64,000 nucleotides of DNA from Endotrypanum monterogeii (taxonomy: Eukaryota; Euglenozoa; Kinetoplastea; Trypanosomatida; Trypanosomatidae). Of this stretch, positions 50,385 to 61,860 are shown one piece after another. Each line of letters begins with the position of its first letter. Position 1 is the first letter of the stretch. The position numbers and the translations under genes are program-made. The notes below the pieces were generated by a model. That model had not been told where the DNA came from and searched no databases. It saw only the letters and a program-made list of their open reading frames with translations. The DNA is taken from NCBI GenBank assembly GCA_000333855.2, contig CM007320.1, positions 1,401,419 to 1,465,418 on the forward strand, given 5' to 3'.

Positions 50385-50891
50385 ATGGCCTGCCCTCGCG
50401 TCCAGTATCGCCGTCGCATGCACTATGCCACTCGTGGCAACCGCATGAAGATGGTCCGTACCCCGGGCAACAAGCTTGTGATGCAGAAGCGCACGAAGCG
50501 CTCGCAGGGTATCCACACCCCTTGGGTGCTCGGCCACAAGCGCCTCGGTGGCACCAAGGCCCTGCGCCACATCGACGCCCGCCTTGCTTCTCACCACGAG
50601 AAGAGCGTGTCTCGTGCGTACGGTGGTGTGCTGAGCCACGACCAGGTCCGCGACCGCGTCGTGCGTGCCTTCCTCGTTGAGGAGCAGCGCATCGTGAAGC
50701 AGGCGCTGAAGGAGCACCAGAAGATGAAGCTCTCGCACAAGCGCACCGCCAACAAGAAGAAGAGCAAGCAGTCGAAGAAGGAGGCCATCGCGAAGAAGAT
50801 CTCCACAAAGACGGTTTCCAAGAAGAAGGCTCCAGTGAAGAAGGCAGCGACGACGCGTCAGCCCGTCGGCTCTAAGCTGGTGAAGAAGTAA
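50385..50891 (+). CDS. RPL34: 60S ribosomal protein L34 (eL34), second copy, 168 aa
   Basis: MACPRVQYRRRMHYATRGNR, then VRTPGNKLVMQKRTKRSQG and HTPWVLGHKRLGGTKALRHI, all diagnostic of eL34. The last ~45 residues are a Lys/Ala-rich tail (KKKAPVKKAATTRQPVGSK) longer than in most eukaryotes but usual for trypanosomatids, where ribosomal proteins often carry basic extensions. Cytosolic large-subunit protein near the polypeptide exit side. Codon use is GC-rich at third positions, as expected of highly expressed genes, and unlike the AT-rich genes at 18-24 kb. Confidence 0.97.
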   Translation: MACPRVQYRRRMHYATRGNRMKMVRTPGNKLVMQKRTKRSQGIHTPWVLGHKRLGGTKALRHIDARLASHHEKSVSRAYGGVLSHDQVRDRVVRAFLVEEQRIVKQALKEHQKMKLSHKRTANKKKSKQSKKEAIAKKISTKTVSKKKAPVKKAATTRQPVGSKLVKK

Positions 50892-51666
50892 GAGGAGAGC
50901 AGTTGGCTTGTTACATGGTGTTCTGTGCCTCAATCTTTGACCTTGCGTGTGAGACTTTCTTTTCCTATGGCCGCTCGACTTTTTCCTTCTTCCGCTTGGT
51001 GTGCTAATTTCAAATACATATATATATATATATATATATATGTGTGTAATTTTTTTTGGTTTTGATTTTGCCCACATGAACGAACGAAAAAAAAACATAG
51101 ATAAACAACACAAGGTATTCTGTACTCTCTGTTGGTGCCGTAGCTTGATGGTGACGAGACAATTGCCTGTTGCTGGACTCTCCTGAGAGGGAGTAACTCT
51201 CAGTCGCAGTCGTCTCTTCTCTTCGAGGAAGAGGAGGCAGGGTGTGTGTGGGTGGGGGGGGGCGGAGGGACGAGGATACGGGGTAACACACAAGATGTTT
51301 TGGATGATACGGGTCTCCTCGCCCCATGACAATCATGTGTTGCGTCCTCTCGATCCTCTTCGATGCGCTTCACCTATGCAACTACTATTTTAGAAGCTCC
51401 ACTTTTCCACATTGCGTGGAGTACACGGGGGCTCTCACCGACACGGCATATCCTTCAACCCTTATTTCACTCTGATTTTGTTTCCTTTCACTTTCTCAAT
51501 CCTTTTTTTTTTCTTCTTCTGATGCACTCATAAAACTTCGAATGCACACGTACTCTTTTCACCTATTCGCACAATCATACGCTTGCTGTGTACACATATC
51601 AATCTCTCCTCACCTCCAATTGAACACGCCTGTCATCAACCTCAAGGTCCTCTCTCCCTTTCACAA
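50892..51666. other. Intergenic region
   Basis: TA/TG tract at 51016-51048, T-runs, no gene. Includes the 3' UTR of L34 and the 5' UTR of S27. Confidence 0.6.
51016..51048. repeat. TA/TG microsatellite
   Basis: TA run followed by TG in the 3' flank of the second L34 gene. Confidence 0.88.
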
Positions 51667-51927
51667 ATGGGCTTCTTTGATGCTGACCTCAGCTACCCCA
51701 CCGTGCGCACGGAGCGCATGAAGCACAAGCGCCGTCGTCTTGTGCAGGGTCCCAACTCCTACTTCATGGATGTGAGCTGCCCGCGTTGCCGCCAGGTGAC
51801 CGTGGTGTACAGCCATGCCACCACGCCAGTGGAGTGCAAGGGGTGCTCCAAGAAGCTCTGCCGCGCGACTGGTGGTAAGGCGCTTCTTGTGGAGGGCTGC
51901 GGGTACCGCCGCAAGCCGGATCACTAA
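51667..51927 (+). CDS. RPS27: 40S ribosomal protein S27 (eS27), 86 aa
   Basis: Start [20 protein letters not shown] at 51667; the frame is open upstream but this is the ATG consistent with family length. The zinc ribbon is complete: Cys38-Pro-Arg-Cys41 and Cys57-Lys-Gly-Cys60, with [17 protein letters not shown] between, diagnostic of eS27. Structural protein of the small ribosomal subunit. It sits in a translation-gene cluster with L34 upstream and L10a downstream. Confidence 0.97.
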   Translation: MGFFDADLSYPTVRTERMKHKRRRLVQGPNSYFMDVSCPRCRQVTVVYSHATTPVECKGCSKKLCRATGGKALLVEGCGYRRKPDH

Positions 51928-52650
51928 TACAGTAAGGTATATGCGGTGTGTGTACGTTTTATTGCGTCCATGACACTCCCCAGGACCACATCTGTGCCCA
52001 TATCACTGATTTCGTGATTTTTTACTGGTTAATTTTCATCCCCGATAAAAAAACAAAAAACAAAAAATGAAGAGCACTAAAGCTATGAAACATACCTCTT
52101 CAGTCCTTTATGGGCTGTGCAGGTGGCGTATCGATGCTCTACTCCACAGCTGCATGGCCCTTGTCAGAGGGAGGAACATCGACCAAAACAGTATTGTGGG
52201 AAATAGAGCGAATGGTGGCAGAGAGTGGAAGGGGTCTCTGTGTGTGTGTGTTTGCATCCGTTGCAGGAGCCACGCGTGTGTACATCTGCACCTCCTTGTT
52301 ACGTCTTCCTTTCTGGTGGTTAATGTGTGAAGGCTTCTGACATCGGTGTGGGAGGGAGGGGGGGGTATCGGGATAGCAGTGGATACATCCCAGTGCAACC
52401 TACACCGGTGCCTTGGCTCTCCCATTTCCCTCCCACCCTATCATTTCATCCATGAGACTTGTGAGCAGCGCTCATGTTTATCTGTTACTTTTTGTTCCTC
52501 ACCACCACGCTTATATCCATCCCGTCTCTCGTCTGATGTGCTGCCAACATCATCGACTACACACTCAACATACTCACTCGCAAATCAATAATAAAAAAAA
52601 AACGCACCACACCGCCAGTAGGCTTTGCATACTCCTGTGAGAGCACGACC
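51928..52650. other. Intergenic region
   Basis: Mixed sequence with a TG run near 52238-52249 and a G-run at about 52360. No gene. The acceptor for L10a may be the CCAG near 52618 or the GTGAG just before the ATG. Confidence 0.55.
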
Positions 52651-53295
52651 ATGTCCAAGATCTCCCCCCAGGCTCTGTCGGAGGCCATCCAGGCCGTCCT
52701 TAAGGTGGAGAAGGAGCGCAAGTTCAAGGAGAGCGTTGACCTCCAGGTGAACCTTAAGAACTACGACCCCCAGAAGGACAAGCGTTTCTCCGGATCCCTG
52801 AAGCTGCCGAACGTGTGCCGCCCACGCATGACTGTGTGCCTGCTGTGCGACCTCGTCCACGAGGACATTGCCAAGAAGGACGGCGTGCCGACGATGAACC
52901 AGGAGGAGCTGAAGAAGCTGAACAAGAACAAGAAGCTGGTGAAGAAGATGTGCAACCAGTACGACGCCTTCCTGTGCTCTGAGTCCATCATCAAGACCGT
53001 GCCGCGTCTGGTGGGCCCCCACATGCACCGTATGGGTAAGTTCCCGACGGTGTGCTCGCCCAGCGAGTCGATCGTCGATAAGGTCACGGAGCTGCGCTCG
53101 ACCGTCAAGTTCCAGCTGAAGAAGGTGCTGTGCCTCGGAACTTGCGTGGGCCACATGGAGATGAACGAGGAGCAGCTTCGCCAGAACGTGATGATGGCGA
53201 TCAACTTCCTTGTGTCGCTGCTGAAGAAGAACTGGCAGAACCTGAAGTCGGCGTACATCAAGTCGACCATGGGCAAACCACAGCGCATCTACTAG
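52651..53295 (+). CDS. RPL10A: 60S ribosomal protein L10a (uL1), 214 aa
   Basis: [20 protein letters not shown] is the L10a start, and [38 protein letters not shown] and [11 protein letters not shown] are uL1/L10a landmarks. Full length compared with the family (about 215 aa). It forms the mobile L1 stalk at the tRNA exit site of the cytosolic ribosome. Strong GC3 codon bias. Confidence 0.97.
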   Translation: MSKISPQALSEAIQAVLKVEKERKFKESVDLQVNLKNYDPQKDKRFSGSLKLPNVCRPRMTVCLLCDLVHEDIAKKDGVPTMNQEELKKLNKNKKLVKKMCNQYDAFLCSESIIKTVPRLVGPHMHRMGKFPTVCSPSESIVDKVTELRSTVKFQLKKVLCLGTCVGHMEMNEEQLRQNVMMAINFLVSLLKKNWQNLKSAYIKSTMGKPQRIY

Positions 53296-54239
53296 GATCT
53301 TCAAACGGCTCCCTCCATCTCTTCCGCTAACACGCCTTGTATGTTGATGGGCGATATGGGAAGGCGGCTTCTGAGAATGTGTACATGTATGCATACAATG
53401 ACGGCGGCTGTCGCCATCGCCATCGCTGTTTCTCACGCGTGCTCTTTTCGCTCTTCACCCATTCCTGTTTCTTCTTGCTTCTGCAGGTGAGTCAGTCGGA
53501 AAAGCCTCTTGATTATGATTTCATGCGTTTTTATTTCATATATTTTTTTATTCAATCGAAAGTAAAAGCCGGAGAAGGGCAGCAACAAAAAGTAAAATGG
53601 GGGGGGGAACCCATGGGGATTTGTGTGTGTGGGGAGGAGTGGGGGGGCCGTAGTTATCTTAGACTCCCTCTCCTCGCCTCATTCATAGGTTGATGTTGGA
53701 GGCTCAGGGCAGGACACATACGGGGGATAGCAAGGGGAAATAAAATGAGGGGGTGTATTTGTCTGTTTCCCCTTTTTTCCTTCCCTATTCTCACAACCCC
53801 CCCCCTTTCCCCAATTTTCTTTACTGAAGCGTCAGACAAGACGCACACTTCCCCATCTCAACAGCCCAACTTTGCAAATTGGTGTGTGTGTGTGCGCGGT
53901 GCCACGGAATAGGTGGTTGTGCACACACACTTTCTGCTGACGTTGAAGGGCAAAGATGATGTCGAAAGAGGTGCGTATCGCGTGTGTGTGCATTAGCATC
54001 CAGGTTTCAAATTTCTTCTACTCTCCGCCCCTTCGCACCGTCCTCTCTACGTCATTCCTTGCACATCGGATCGAATACACATTCTGTTACACGGCCACCG
54101 CTTACTATCTTTTTTCTCCCTTTCCAAATGCTGACGGGCTGCATCTTGCATAATCATTCCGGAACACTCCTCCTATTCACCGCAGCAAAGAAGTCACTCC
54201 TACGACTCTCTTCGTAGTTACAATCAACGTGCAGCAAAC
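53296..54239. other. Intergenic region
   Basis: G-runs at 53600 and 53640 on the plus strand, a C-run at 53797, and a TG run at 53882. No gene. CTATTCACCGCAG at about 54171-54183 is the likely NAC-beta acceptor. Confidence 0.6.
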
Positions 54240-54551
54240 ATGCCTATCACGCAGGAACAACTGAAGCGCCGCGCCGAGATGGTGCGTACTGGTGGCAAGG
54301 GCTCCATGCGCCGCACCACCAAGGCCCACCACAAGAGCAGTGGCGATGACAAGAAGGTCCAGGCTACCCTCCGCCGCCTTGGCGTCACTCCTTTCAGCGA
54401 CATCGACGAGGCTCTTTTCTACCGCCAGGACGGCAGCGCCATGTACTTCTGCAAGCCTAAGGTGCAGGCTTCCATGCAGACGCAGTGCTTTGTGGTCTCA
54501 GGCGACTACGACGTGAGACCCGCCGAGGAAGTGGATGCCAATAAGGAGTAG
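54240..54551 (+). CDS. Nascent polypeptide-associated complex beta subunit (BTF3-like), 103 aa
   Basis: MPITQEQLKRRAEMVRTGGK, then GSMRRTTKAHHKSSGDDKKV is the ribosome-binding basic region of NAC-beta (RRK-x(n)-KK family motif), followed by the NAC domain (LRRLGVTPFSDIDEALFYRQ, YFCKPKVQASMQTQCFVVSG). NAC sits at the ribosome exit tunnel and guards nascent chains. At 103 aa it lacks the C-terminal extension of animal BTF3 (about 150-160 aa), as is usual in trypanosomatids. The neighbouring ribosomal genes fit its role. Confidence 0.93.
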   Translation: MPITQEQLKRRAEMVRTGGKGSMRRTTKAHHKSSGDDKKVQATLRRLGVTPFSDIDEALFYRQDGSAMYFCKPKVQASMQTQCFVVSGDYDVRPAEEVDANKE

Positions 54552-56040
54552 ATTTTTGGGGCTGCAGAGACCTCACTCAGCTTCTTGACTGTTTCTTGAG
54601 GCCTTCCTTCTTTCTCTTTTCTCCCCCCTCATATCTTTCAGTAGCCGCAGTTCGCTTCCCCCCTTTTTCACCCTCCTTCTGCGGCCAAGATGTACTCATG
54701 AGAAGGCAGTGTGCTCTCCTCCTCTTTCTCGGAGGGGGGGGGGCTGGAGGCAGTGGTGGATAGGGGAAGGGCTATTGCAGTACTCCTAGTCAGAGAGGTT
54801 TGAAACATGGGGGCGCGAGGATAGGGTTCCCGGATGGCACGTCTGTTGCTCGAGTTATACATTCTGCTTCTCTCTCGGTCACGCTGTGGTCATTTCTTCT
54901 TGTTACGGTGTGTGTGCGCGCGCGTTCTGAGTTTTTTTTTTCATTTTGCATTGTCTCTTATTTCTATCTCATTTGTCAGAATTGCAACAGCAACGAAAAA
55001 TAACAGCGAAGAAAATCACGCACCGCTCTGCGTGTTCGCGTGTACGGGCTTCAAGGAATCTCGTCAAAAGAGAGGAAGAGGGGGAGAGGGGTGTCTACAA
55101 AGCCTCCTTGAGTTCCTAGTGGGTCCCTCCTGACCGTGACTTATTCTTCGCTTTTTCGTGCACGCTCTCTAGGAGCGAGCGTGTGAGGCGCCTGTGCCCC
55201 CCATTCTCGTACACTGCTTAGGGGAACCCCCGTCTCCAGGGGGGGGGGTGGAACTATGCTGTGTGCGGGGATTACTGACTATGGAATATCACCCTTCTCC
55301 TCTCTTCTGTTTCTTCCCTGAACTTCTTCTATTGCAGGCATGTTGTGTTGCTGAGCCCTTAGGGATCGTCTGCTCGCGAGTCCAAGGCATATATCTATAT
55401 GTGGGTGCGAGGAAGAAACAGGGGAGTGAGGAAGGTGGCAGTGCGTTCCCGGTGAGCACCAGGAGGATTTCTTTCTCTGCATTGCTTCCCTCTGCCCATA
55501 TGTGAATGTAGCTGATCTTGTTCAATGTCACTATCTTTTCGGGTCTCTCGATTTGCATTTTGTTTTGATTCATAAACTTGCACGACGGCCTCGTTGTCTG
55601 TGCACGCAACCTCATGCATACATGAGATAAATCATCCTTTCCACGCACTCCCGCCATACTTTACAAGTGCTCCAGCTCTTCCATTCCTCGACTTCGACAC
55701 CATCGATCTCGCATCTCCTCTTTTCGCTGTCTCCTCTCCCTGGTTATTCATTCTTTTCTCCTACTTTAATAACTCTTTCGAGTGTTTCTCAGCGCTTTTT
55801 AAAATCTCTGGTCCGACAAAACCAAGAGCCAACCACGAAAAGAGGGGGCAGCGGCAGGCGGCGTGCTGTCCAATCATCACCGTAATATATATATATATAT
55901 ATATACACCGGTTATCACTACTTCTATAATTTTTCATTCGGCTTCTCGGCTTGTGTATTCAGCCCCTCCCCCTCTCCCTTTCTGCTCCCCTTTCCCTTTA
56001 TTCCCCCCCCCCTCTCCCCTCCCCCCTGCAAAAAAAAAAA
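54552..56040. other. Intergenic region
   Basis: G-runs near 54730 and 55240, a TA tract at 55883-55905, and a long C-rich pyrimidine tract at 55960-56030 followed by an A-run just before the MORN gene. No gene with family character. Confidence 0.55.
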
Positions 56041-56991
56041 ATGGATGAAATAAAAAAATATACGTACAAGTCGGGGGCCGTCTATGAAGGTTGCTTCGAC
56101 GGCAACATGCGCTCAGGCCGTGGCCACTGGAGTCACCCACAAGGGGAAATCTATGAGGGAGAGTACAAGGACAACAAGCAGGATGGCCTCGGCATGTATA
56201 TATTCGCATCCACGGGCAAGAGATACATTGGTCACTGGGCTGCGGGTCAGATGAGCGGTGAAGGCCTCTACTTCTTCAACCGCGACCGCATCGCGTATTA
56301 CTTCGGCGGTTATGCGAAAGACAAGAAAAACGGGGATGGTCACTACATGTATGAGAATGGTGTCATGACGACGCAGAAGTGGGATATGGGAAGGTTAGTG
56401 GGAGAGGAGGAGACACCACCATCCGAAATTGTAGAGTGTATGGTGAAGATGAAGGAACTCGAGGACTCTGTCCGGACAGTGGCGCCAAAAGAGATGGGTG
56501 CCATGCCGCCACCCTCGGAGGTACGTACTTTCCAGTTCCCTTCTGGCGCCACATATACAGGCCAGTACTTCGGCACCAAGAAGCACGGCCGTGGCTATTG
56601 GCTGCATCCGGAGGGTGATAGCTACGAAGGTCAATTCGACAGCAATCATCACAACGGCTGGGGCGTCTACGTGATAGGTCGCAGTGGCAAGAAATATGTT
56701 GGCCACTGGCGTGATGGTAAGATGAACGGAATTGGAGTGTACTTCTTCAATCCCCAGGAGACGGAGTACTACGTAGGTTTGTACCTCCAAGATGTGAAGA
56801 ACGGTCGCGGTATGTATCACTTCGCGGAGAGCGGTGTTAGCATGATTCAAATGTGGGAGAACGGGGTACTGCGACAGGAAGCCGAGGCCGACGAGGCCAC
56901 CAAGAAAAAGTACCATGCAGCTATTCACAAAATCATAGAGACAGTGAGGCCCCACGCTCCAAACTACGAGCCGGTGGCCTTCGCTTCGTGA
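56041..56991 (+). CDS. MORN-repeat protein with 4+4 repeats (316 aa)
   Basis: Start MDEIKKYTYKSGAVYEGCF. Eight MORN repeats of the form Y-x-G-x(6)-G-x-G can be counted: four before a linker at about residues 120-165 (ETPPSEIVECMVKMKELEDS) and four after it. The two blocks run in the same internal order (GHW, GLYFFN / GVYFFN, KNGDGHYMYENG / KNGRGMYHFAESG), so the protein arose by doubling a four-repeat unit. MORN proteins of this type include radial-spoke RSPH1-like and other flagellar proteins; a flagellar role is inferred. The start follows an A-run after a long C/T tract. Confidence 0.9.
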   Translation: MDEIKKYTYKSGAVYEGCFDGNMRSGRGHWSHPQGEIYEGEYKDNKQDGLGMYIFASTGKRYIGHWAAGQMSGEGLYFFNRDRIAYYFGGYAKDKKNGDGHYMYENGVMTTQKWDMGRLVGEEETPPSEIVECMVKMKELEDSVRTVAPKEMGAMPPPSEVRTFQFPSGATYTGQYFGTKKHGRGYWLHPEGDSYEGQFDSNHHNGWGVYVIGRSGKKYVGHWRDGKMNGIGVYFFNPQETEYYVGLYLQDVKNGRGMYHFAESGVSMIQMWENGVLRQEAEADEATKKKYHAAIHKIIETVRPHAPNYEPVAFAS

Positions 56992-59472
56992 CACTACTCA
57001 GTCGAAGGATTCATGCGGGAGGGGAGGGAGGAGGTGCAAAACGACAGCGAGAGGTAAGAATGCAAAACGAGAGTGCAGCTGAGGTAACTCTGTCGAATGT
57101 GTAGTCTCTTTAAAAAAAAAAAATGTGTTTGCTGTTTTCGTACATGGGGAAGACTACTGCGGGCAGAGCTGTCGTCACTGCCTCTGCGCCTCTTCCTTTA
57201 TGCTTCCCTCGGTTTGTGTTTATATGGAATGCACATGTTGAGATAAGGCTTCTTTTCACGTAAGTTCTCGCCGCACCTCGTGAACCGCTCTTTCCTTCTC
57301 CGTTTCAGCTCTTTTTCCTTTGGAGGCATCGCAGCGGGTTGGAAGAAGCGCGCACACCCTTTTCGTTGCTGTTTTATTTATCGGTTCTCTTGGTGTCTTT
57401 TTTCTTCCCAGCTTTTTGATTTTTGTTTGTTGCTGTCGTTATTGCGCGTCTTATCGTATCCACCCGTGTTGCATCCCATGTGCACGTGTGCGAGTGGCTC
57501 CTTGTTCGTGCGGGCGTGTGCGCGCGCCGGTGTTTCTTAGGTTATTCTGTGTGTGCTTTTATTCTTCCGGAGAGCATGCTCGCGTTGGGGTTCTTGTCAA
57601 AAGATGTGTGATGTGTCTGGTTTGGTGCTGTGAGGGTGCGTACGCCTTGGCTTGAACCTTATGCGTTAGAAAAGCAGAGGCACCTCTGGCAGGAGGTGGG
57701 GAGGAGGTGGGGGTATGTATGCATCCGTGTCATCATTCTTCTCTTTCTCGCACCCACCCCCCTTTTCTCCCCCATTTCTCCTTTGTCTTTCCCTTTCCCC
57801 CTTCCCCCTCAGAGGGTGCGAAGGGGATTCTGTCTGTAGTTGTCTCCAGACTCAGCTCACGTCTTTTCCCTATATATATATATATATTATTATTTTTTTT
57901 TTACATTTTTTTCTCTGTGCATCAAAGGCTCTTCGACTAACAAGGAAAAAAACAATGTGACTGCCTGTGCCTGTGCCTGTGTGTGTGTGTGTGTGTGTGA
58001 ATATTTTCACTTCGATTGGTTTCTTGCAAACTTGTGTGTGTTCTGAGAGCACATGAACCAGAGACTGTGTTCATTGCACCGACTGTTGCAACGGCGACGG
58101 TGACGGCGACAGGAAAGAACAACAGATACAGTTGCGCTCGTACGAGGCGGTGGGTGGGTACGTAATATCAGTGGTTCTTGGCATTTTTTCCATCTCTTCA
58201 TAGAGCATGTCAAAGGAAACAAAACGTTCGGCGATAATCATTGCAACATGGGCAACGGAGTGGGCCAAAACAAGCAGCGGAGTACCTATCGTTCACGTAG
58301 TTGGGGAGTATAGCAGGCCTGAAGCTGCGCGTTGAATGGGACTTGTCTGCGTCTCGAATTTTTCGACATAGAGGGTAGGGCTACACGGTGACCTTGAACG
58401 CAACCAAGCTCGCTCTCGTGGCGCTGATGCTGGTGCATCGTCGAAAGCAGTGGAGGGAAGGGGGGGGGTATCCACCAGGGGAGGGGTGCAGAGTTTGCTC
58501 TTGGGAGGTTCTCTCTCCCATCCTCGACACTATGGCCCCTCCTCCAAAAAAAAATTCTGTGCCATTGTCGCGGTAAACATCTGCGCTTTTTTACGTTCTG
58601 CAAATTACCTCCGCTGCCCATTTCGTCTGTTGCTTCTTATTTCCATCTCCTTTCCACCTATCCTACTCAGGCTTTTATGCGTCGAGGCCGCATCGGGCCA
58701 TACCGCATCTATGGTGCCTGTGAAACATCTTGTTCCGTGATTCTCCTCCGTCTGCCTCTTACTCCTTCGTCTATTTCTTATAGTCTCCCCCTCTTTTTTT
58801 TTCACGAACTCTGCATTTCCTTCCTTTGCTTGGTCTTGCTTTAGGCTAGCATATATATTCATCATTGAGCCTTAAAAAGAAAAAGAAAAATGTATGTGTG
58901 CGCGTCTACGGGCATGTACCCGCTTTCCCTACATTTGGTTATTCATTTGAAGTATCTACACACATCGGGAAGCTCCCCATCGCATCTCACTGCATCGCAG
59001 CCCACTGTTTACTGCTAGGTGGCCCGGAATGTTTTTTCCATTTTTATACTTTTCTATCGGCGTCTCCTAAGTGGCACTGCGCGTGGGTGTGTTAGTGTAC
59101 CTTACGAATCCACAGTCTCCCTTCATCCTCGCCTGCCTCTCATTCAGCTGGGCCATCGTGCTCACTCAGAGCGCTGACTCTGACTACTTTCCGCTGTGTG
59201 TTGTGATCTCCGGACCGCTGTATAAAACGATTCCTTGAACGTGCCTTTTTCTCGGTATTCCGACAGAGTTGTACCAAGGCAAATTAATGTGCACGACTCA
59301 GTTGGACACCGCTCACTGAGGCTTTCCTTACTATTTTTCCCTGCCCATTCTCGTGTTGGACGTCAGCAGGATGGGTTAAGCAAATCAAGGGAGAAGCGAC
59401 AAACTGCGAGGGGGGGGGTAGAAAGTTGCGATATAGGCAAGGCGGCCAAGCATTCAGCGACGACCATCGCTG
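56992..59472. other. Intergenic region with a coding-like island
   Basis: Mostly pyrimidine-rich with TA (57871-57888) and TG (57980-57999) runs. At about 58081-58370 composition changes and normal-looking peptides appear on both strands with in-frame stops (plus strand: YVISVVLGIFSIS, IIIATWATEWAKTSSGVPIV; minus strand: AMIIAERFVSFDMLYEEMEK). No intact gene. Confidence 0.45.
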
Positions 59473-59988
59473 ATGGGGGCAACGAACACAATCACGAAGC
59501 GCTGGGATGCCCGGTGCGGTCATCGTGGAGATACACTTCTTTGCAGTATTATCGGGCTCTTCTCATACCCCTCGCCGCTGTCTTCACGCATGCTTGATGC
59601 CAATCTGTGCCACGAGGAGCTCGGCATCTTCTACCTTTTGCTGGGTGAGATCTTTGGCCTTCGAGCTTCAGATTTCTTGGTGTTCGCGAGGCCTTTTTTC
59701 TTTCCAGAGTATTAGATTGGGGCACACTTTATTGTGGACAGCAACGCAGGGCTATCAGCCTGGGGCGTCAGCTGCACTGGTGTATTGCCATAGGAGAAGT
59801 ACCCATTTTTCAAAGAAGGTTTCATTTACTTTGCGTTGACGCAGGAGCGCTTTCCCAGTGGAATGGGCAAAGCCATCTGTGCGTCTGCAGTGACGGAAGG
59901 GGGCATCGTGATACCCTCAACCATTCGTCTTTACGGACCTGCTGCTCGCAACGCCACGGGTTTCCGACTCACTTGTGTATTTGACTAG
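59473..59988 (+). pseudogene. Decayed coding sequence, first block
   Basis: One continuous frame reads as normal protein with two internal TAG codons (59713-59715 and 59791-59793) before a terminal TAG at 59986. Pieces seen: MLDANLCHEELGIFYLLLGE, HFIVDSNAGLSAWGVSC, and FIYFALTQERFPSGMGKAIC with GGIVIPSTIRLYGPAARNA. The peptide character on both sides of each stop argues for a dead gene rather than chance. Family not recognised. It lies on the coding strand of the plus array between the MORN gene and glycine cleavage T-protein, and probably belongs with the next block. Confidence 0.5.
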
Positions 59989-60749
59989 CTGTTGTGTGCG
60001 ACCACACGCGGCACTGCTTTAATCTGCTGCTTAATTATTATTTTTTTCATGCGCTTAACCGGAAGTCATCGTCTCGAGGAATGCCCTGCACAGTCTGTCG
60101 ATCCCCCGGTCTTCTTTTTCTCTTTTCTTGACTGAACGTCTGCTCGCTGTGGTGCGCACCGTGTATTTGAGTGCCGCCAAGGGGAAAGGCGACCTTAGTG
60201 TGCGCGTCTCGGGTAGCAATGATAGTGAGGGACGAGGGTGTAGCTCCACCCCGTTTTGTGTCACACCTTTGTCGTCTCTTCCATTCGTTTCCGCAACGCT
60301 GGGGACGTCCAGATGAGCGGGGCGCCGTTGGTACCGTCTCACTTTTCTGTTCATTTACCAGTCGGCTCTGTGAATAATTGTGGACCATCAACTGGATCAA
60401 TGCGGGCACGAGTGTGTCGAGGGCACTCAGTGCACATTCCCGAACTCTTGCCCAATGTAATTCTACGAGCTTGAAGAAGGTCATGTGAGATCTGTCTAAG
60501 GGTCGCCACTCGACTTGAGTGCATGCGGTGTCACCAGAACGATCTACGTATCGTACAAAATATTTTGACGGCGCTGTTGCCGCCGTCGCTTTTTCTTTTG
60601 CCCCTCTCTGCATTCAAGGTGCATGCTGGGCCCCTGTACACCTAAAGGCAGTTCCTGAGGCAGAGGAGTGGCAACATATCAGCGCTGTTTGCTCGTGACT
60701 TCTGAGGCAGCAGTGAGGGTCAGAGGCGGCAACGTGTGTATGTGCTACG

Positions 60750-61860
60750 CTGCAGGATGAGCTGGCGAATGTTGCGCTCAATCATCTACATGACCTTCCA
60801 GAGCTGAAGGTCATAAGGACAGCGACTGACGGTACCGCATGTCAGCACCCACACTTCTATTCCGTCGCTGTGACAATGAGCAGTGCTCGCGCAGAGAGCG
60901 AAGGCAACGAGGTGCAATGCAGTGCAATTGTGTCGCGAGCGTCACGCAGGTCGCCTCGTCTACAATTTCACATCGCATCAACCTGGTTAGGTTTATCTCC
61001 AGTGCTGTCGATATCGCGTCCGTGGTTTGCTCATCAGAGTTCTTCACCGTTGCCTCCGAAAGATGCTACTGCGCCGTAAGAGACTGTTTTGGATGTGATT
61101 ATGACACAGCTTGCGGGATTGACTGCGATGCTGAGGGATGCATTCTGCGCGCAGATGCGAGTGTTGCTCACATTGTGCAGCCAGCGCCACACGAGTGCAC
61201 GTCTTCGACTAGTCGCGGAGTCGTTTCAGCGTTATCGCGGTCCTAGTGGCGCTTGCTGCGATGACGCATTTGATTCCAGTGCCTTGCGCAGGTGTGATGA
61301 AGTCTGATGACAGCCTGCGCAGGGGTCCGTTGCCCGAGTAAAACCGTGGGCCCGGTGGCGCAGTGCGCTGTGTGGTGTTCCTCGGATCTAATCGACGTAA
61401 TTGGCAGTGTTGTTGGGGCTGTGAAGCAAAACTGTGACCGGTGGGAGCAGCGGTGCCAGCCGGTGAGCACCGAGCCGCACCGCGCCGATGAAAGGCTTCG
61501 GCGAGCGCTTGCTGAACGTGAGGTGCTGCGGTAATGGGAATAGGAGACACAGACGGAGTCGTGGAGCATCATTGATCGGCTTTCTCTGTCTCAAAAGCTG
61601 TGCACGCAGGTGGAGGCATGCCTTCATGCAGAGGCAACGACTTTGCGGTCACATGAGGAGGGTGCTCGCGTTGACTATTTCTACACCTCATGTCCATGAA
61701 ACGCAATGTGCAACTGATGGGCCGGTTAGGCTGCTCAGCGCCCGCCTCCAACACGTACGAAAATACAAGTTGGTCAGGGAGGAGGCGCGGGCCGAGTAGG
61801 CGGAGATGATTGCAGCGTTGAGAATGAATCTTCGGTAGCAACGCGCGTCGTGTGAGCAGG
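60750..61860 (+). pseudogene. Decayed coiled-coil gene, second block
   Basis: Coding-like peptides in shifting plus-strand frames: LQDELANVALNHLHDLPELK, DVIMTQLAGLTAMLRDAF with CSQRHTSARLRLVAESFQRY, EPHRADERLRRALAEREVLR, then after TAA and TAG in the same frame ETQTESWSIIDRLSLSQKLC, and later RLQHVRKYKLVREEARAE in another frame. The heptad-like Leu/Arg/Glu content suggests a former coiled-coil protein. Frameshifts and stops occur every 50-100 codons. GC content is higher than in the surrounding T-rich DNA. Sequencing error could explain one break but not all of them. Confidence 0.5.

Noticed and set aside
50364..51332. 322-codon minus-strand frame opposite L34
   Set aside because: Mirror image of L34 codons joined to a TA tract; Leu/His/Arg-rich shadow.
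52585..53436. 283-codon minus-strand frame opposite L10a
   Set aside because: Shadow of the L10a gene with Leu/His-rich composition.
60047..60613. 188-codon minus-strand frame in the pseudogene area
   Set aside because: Possible, but it opposes the array direction, has no domain, and the plus-strand relic frames nearby are more protein-like.
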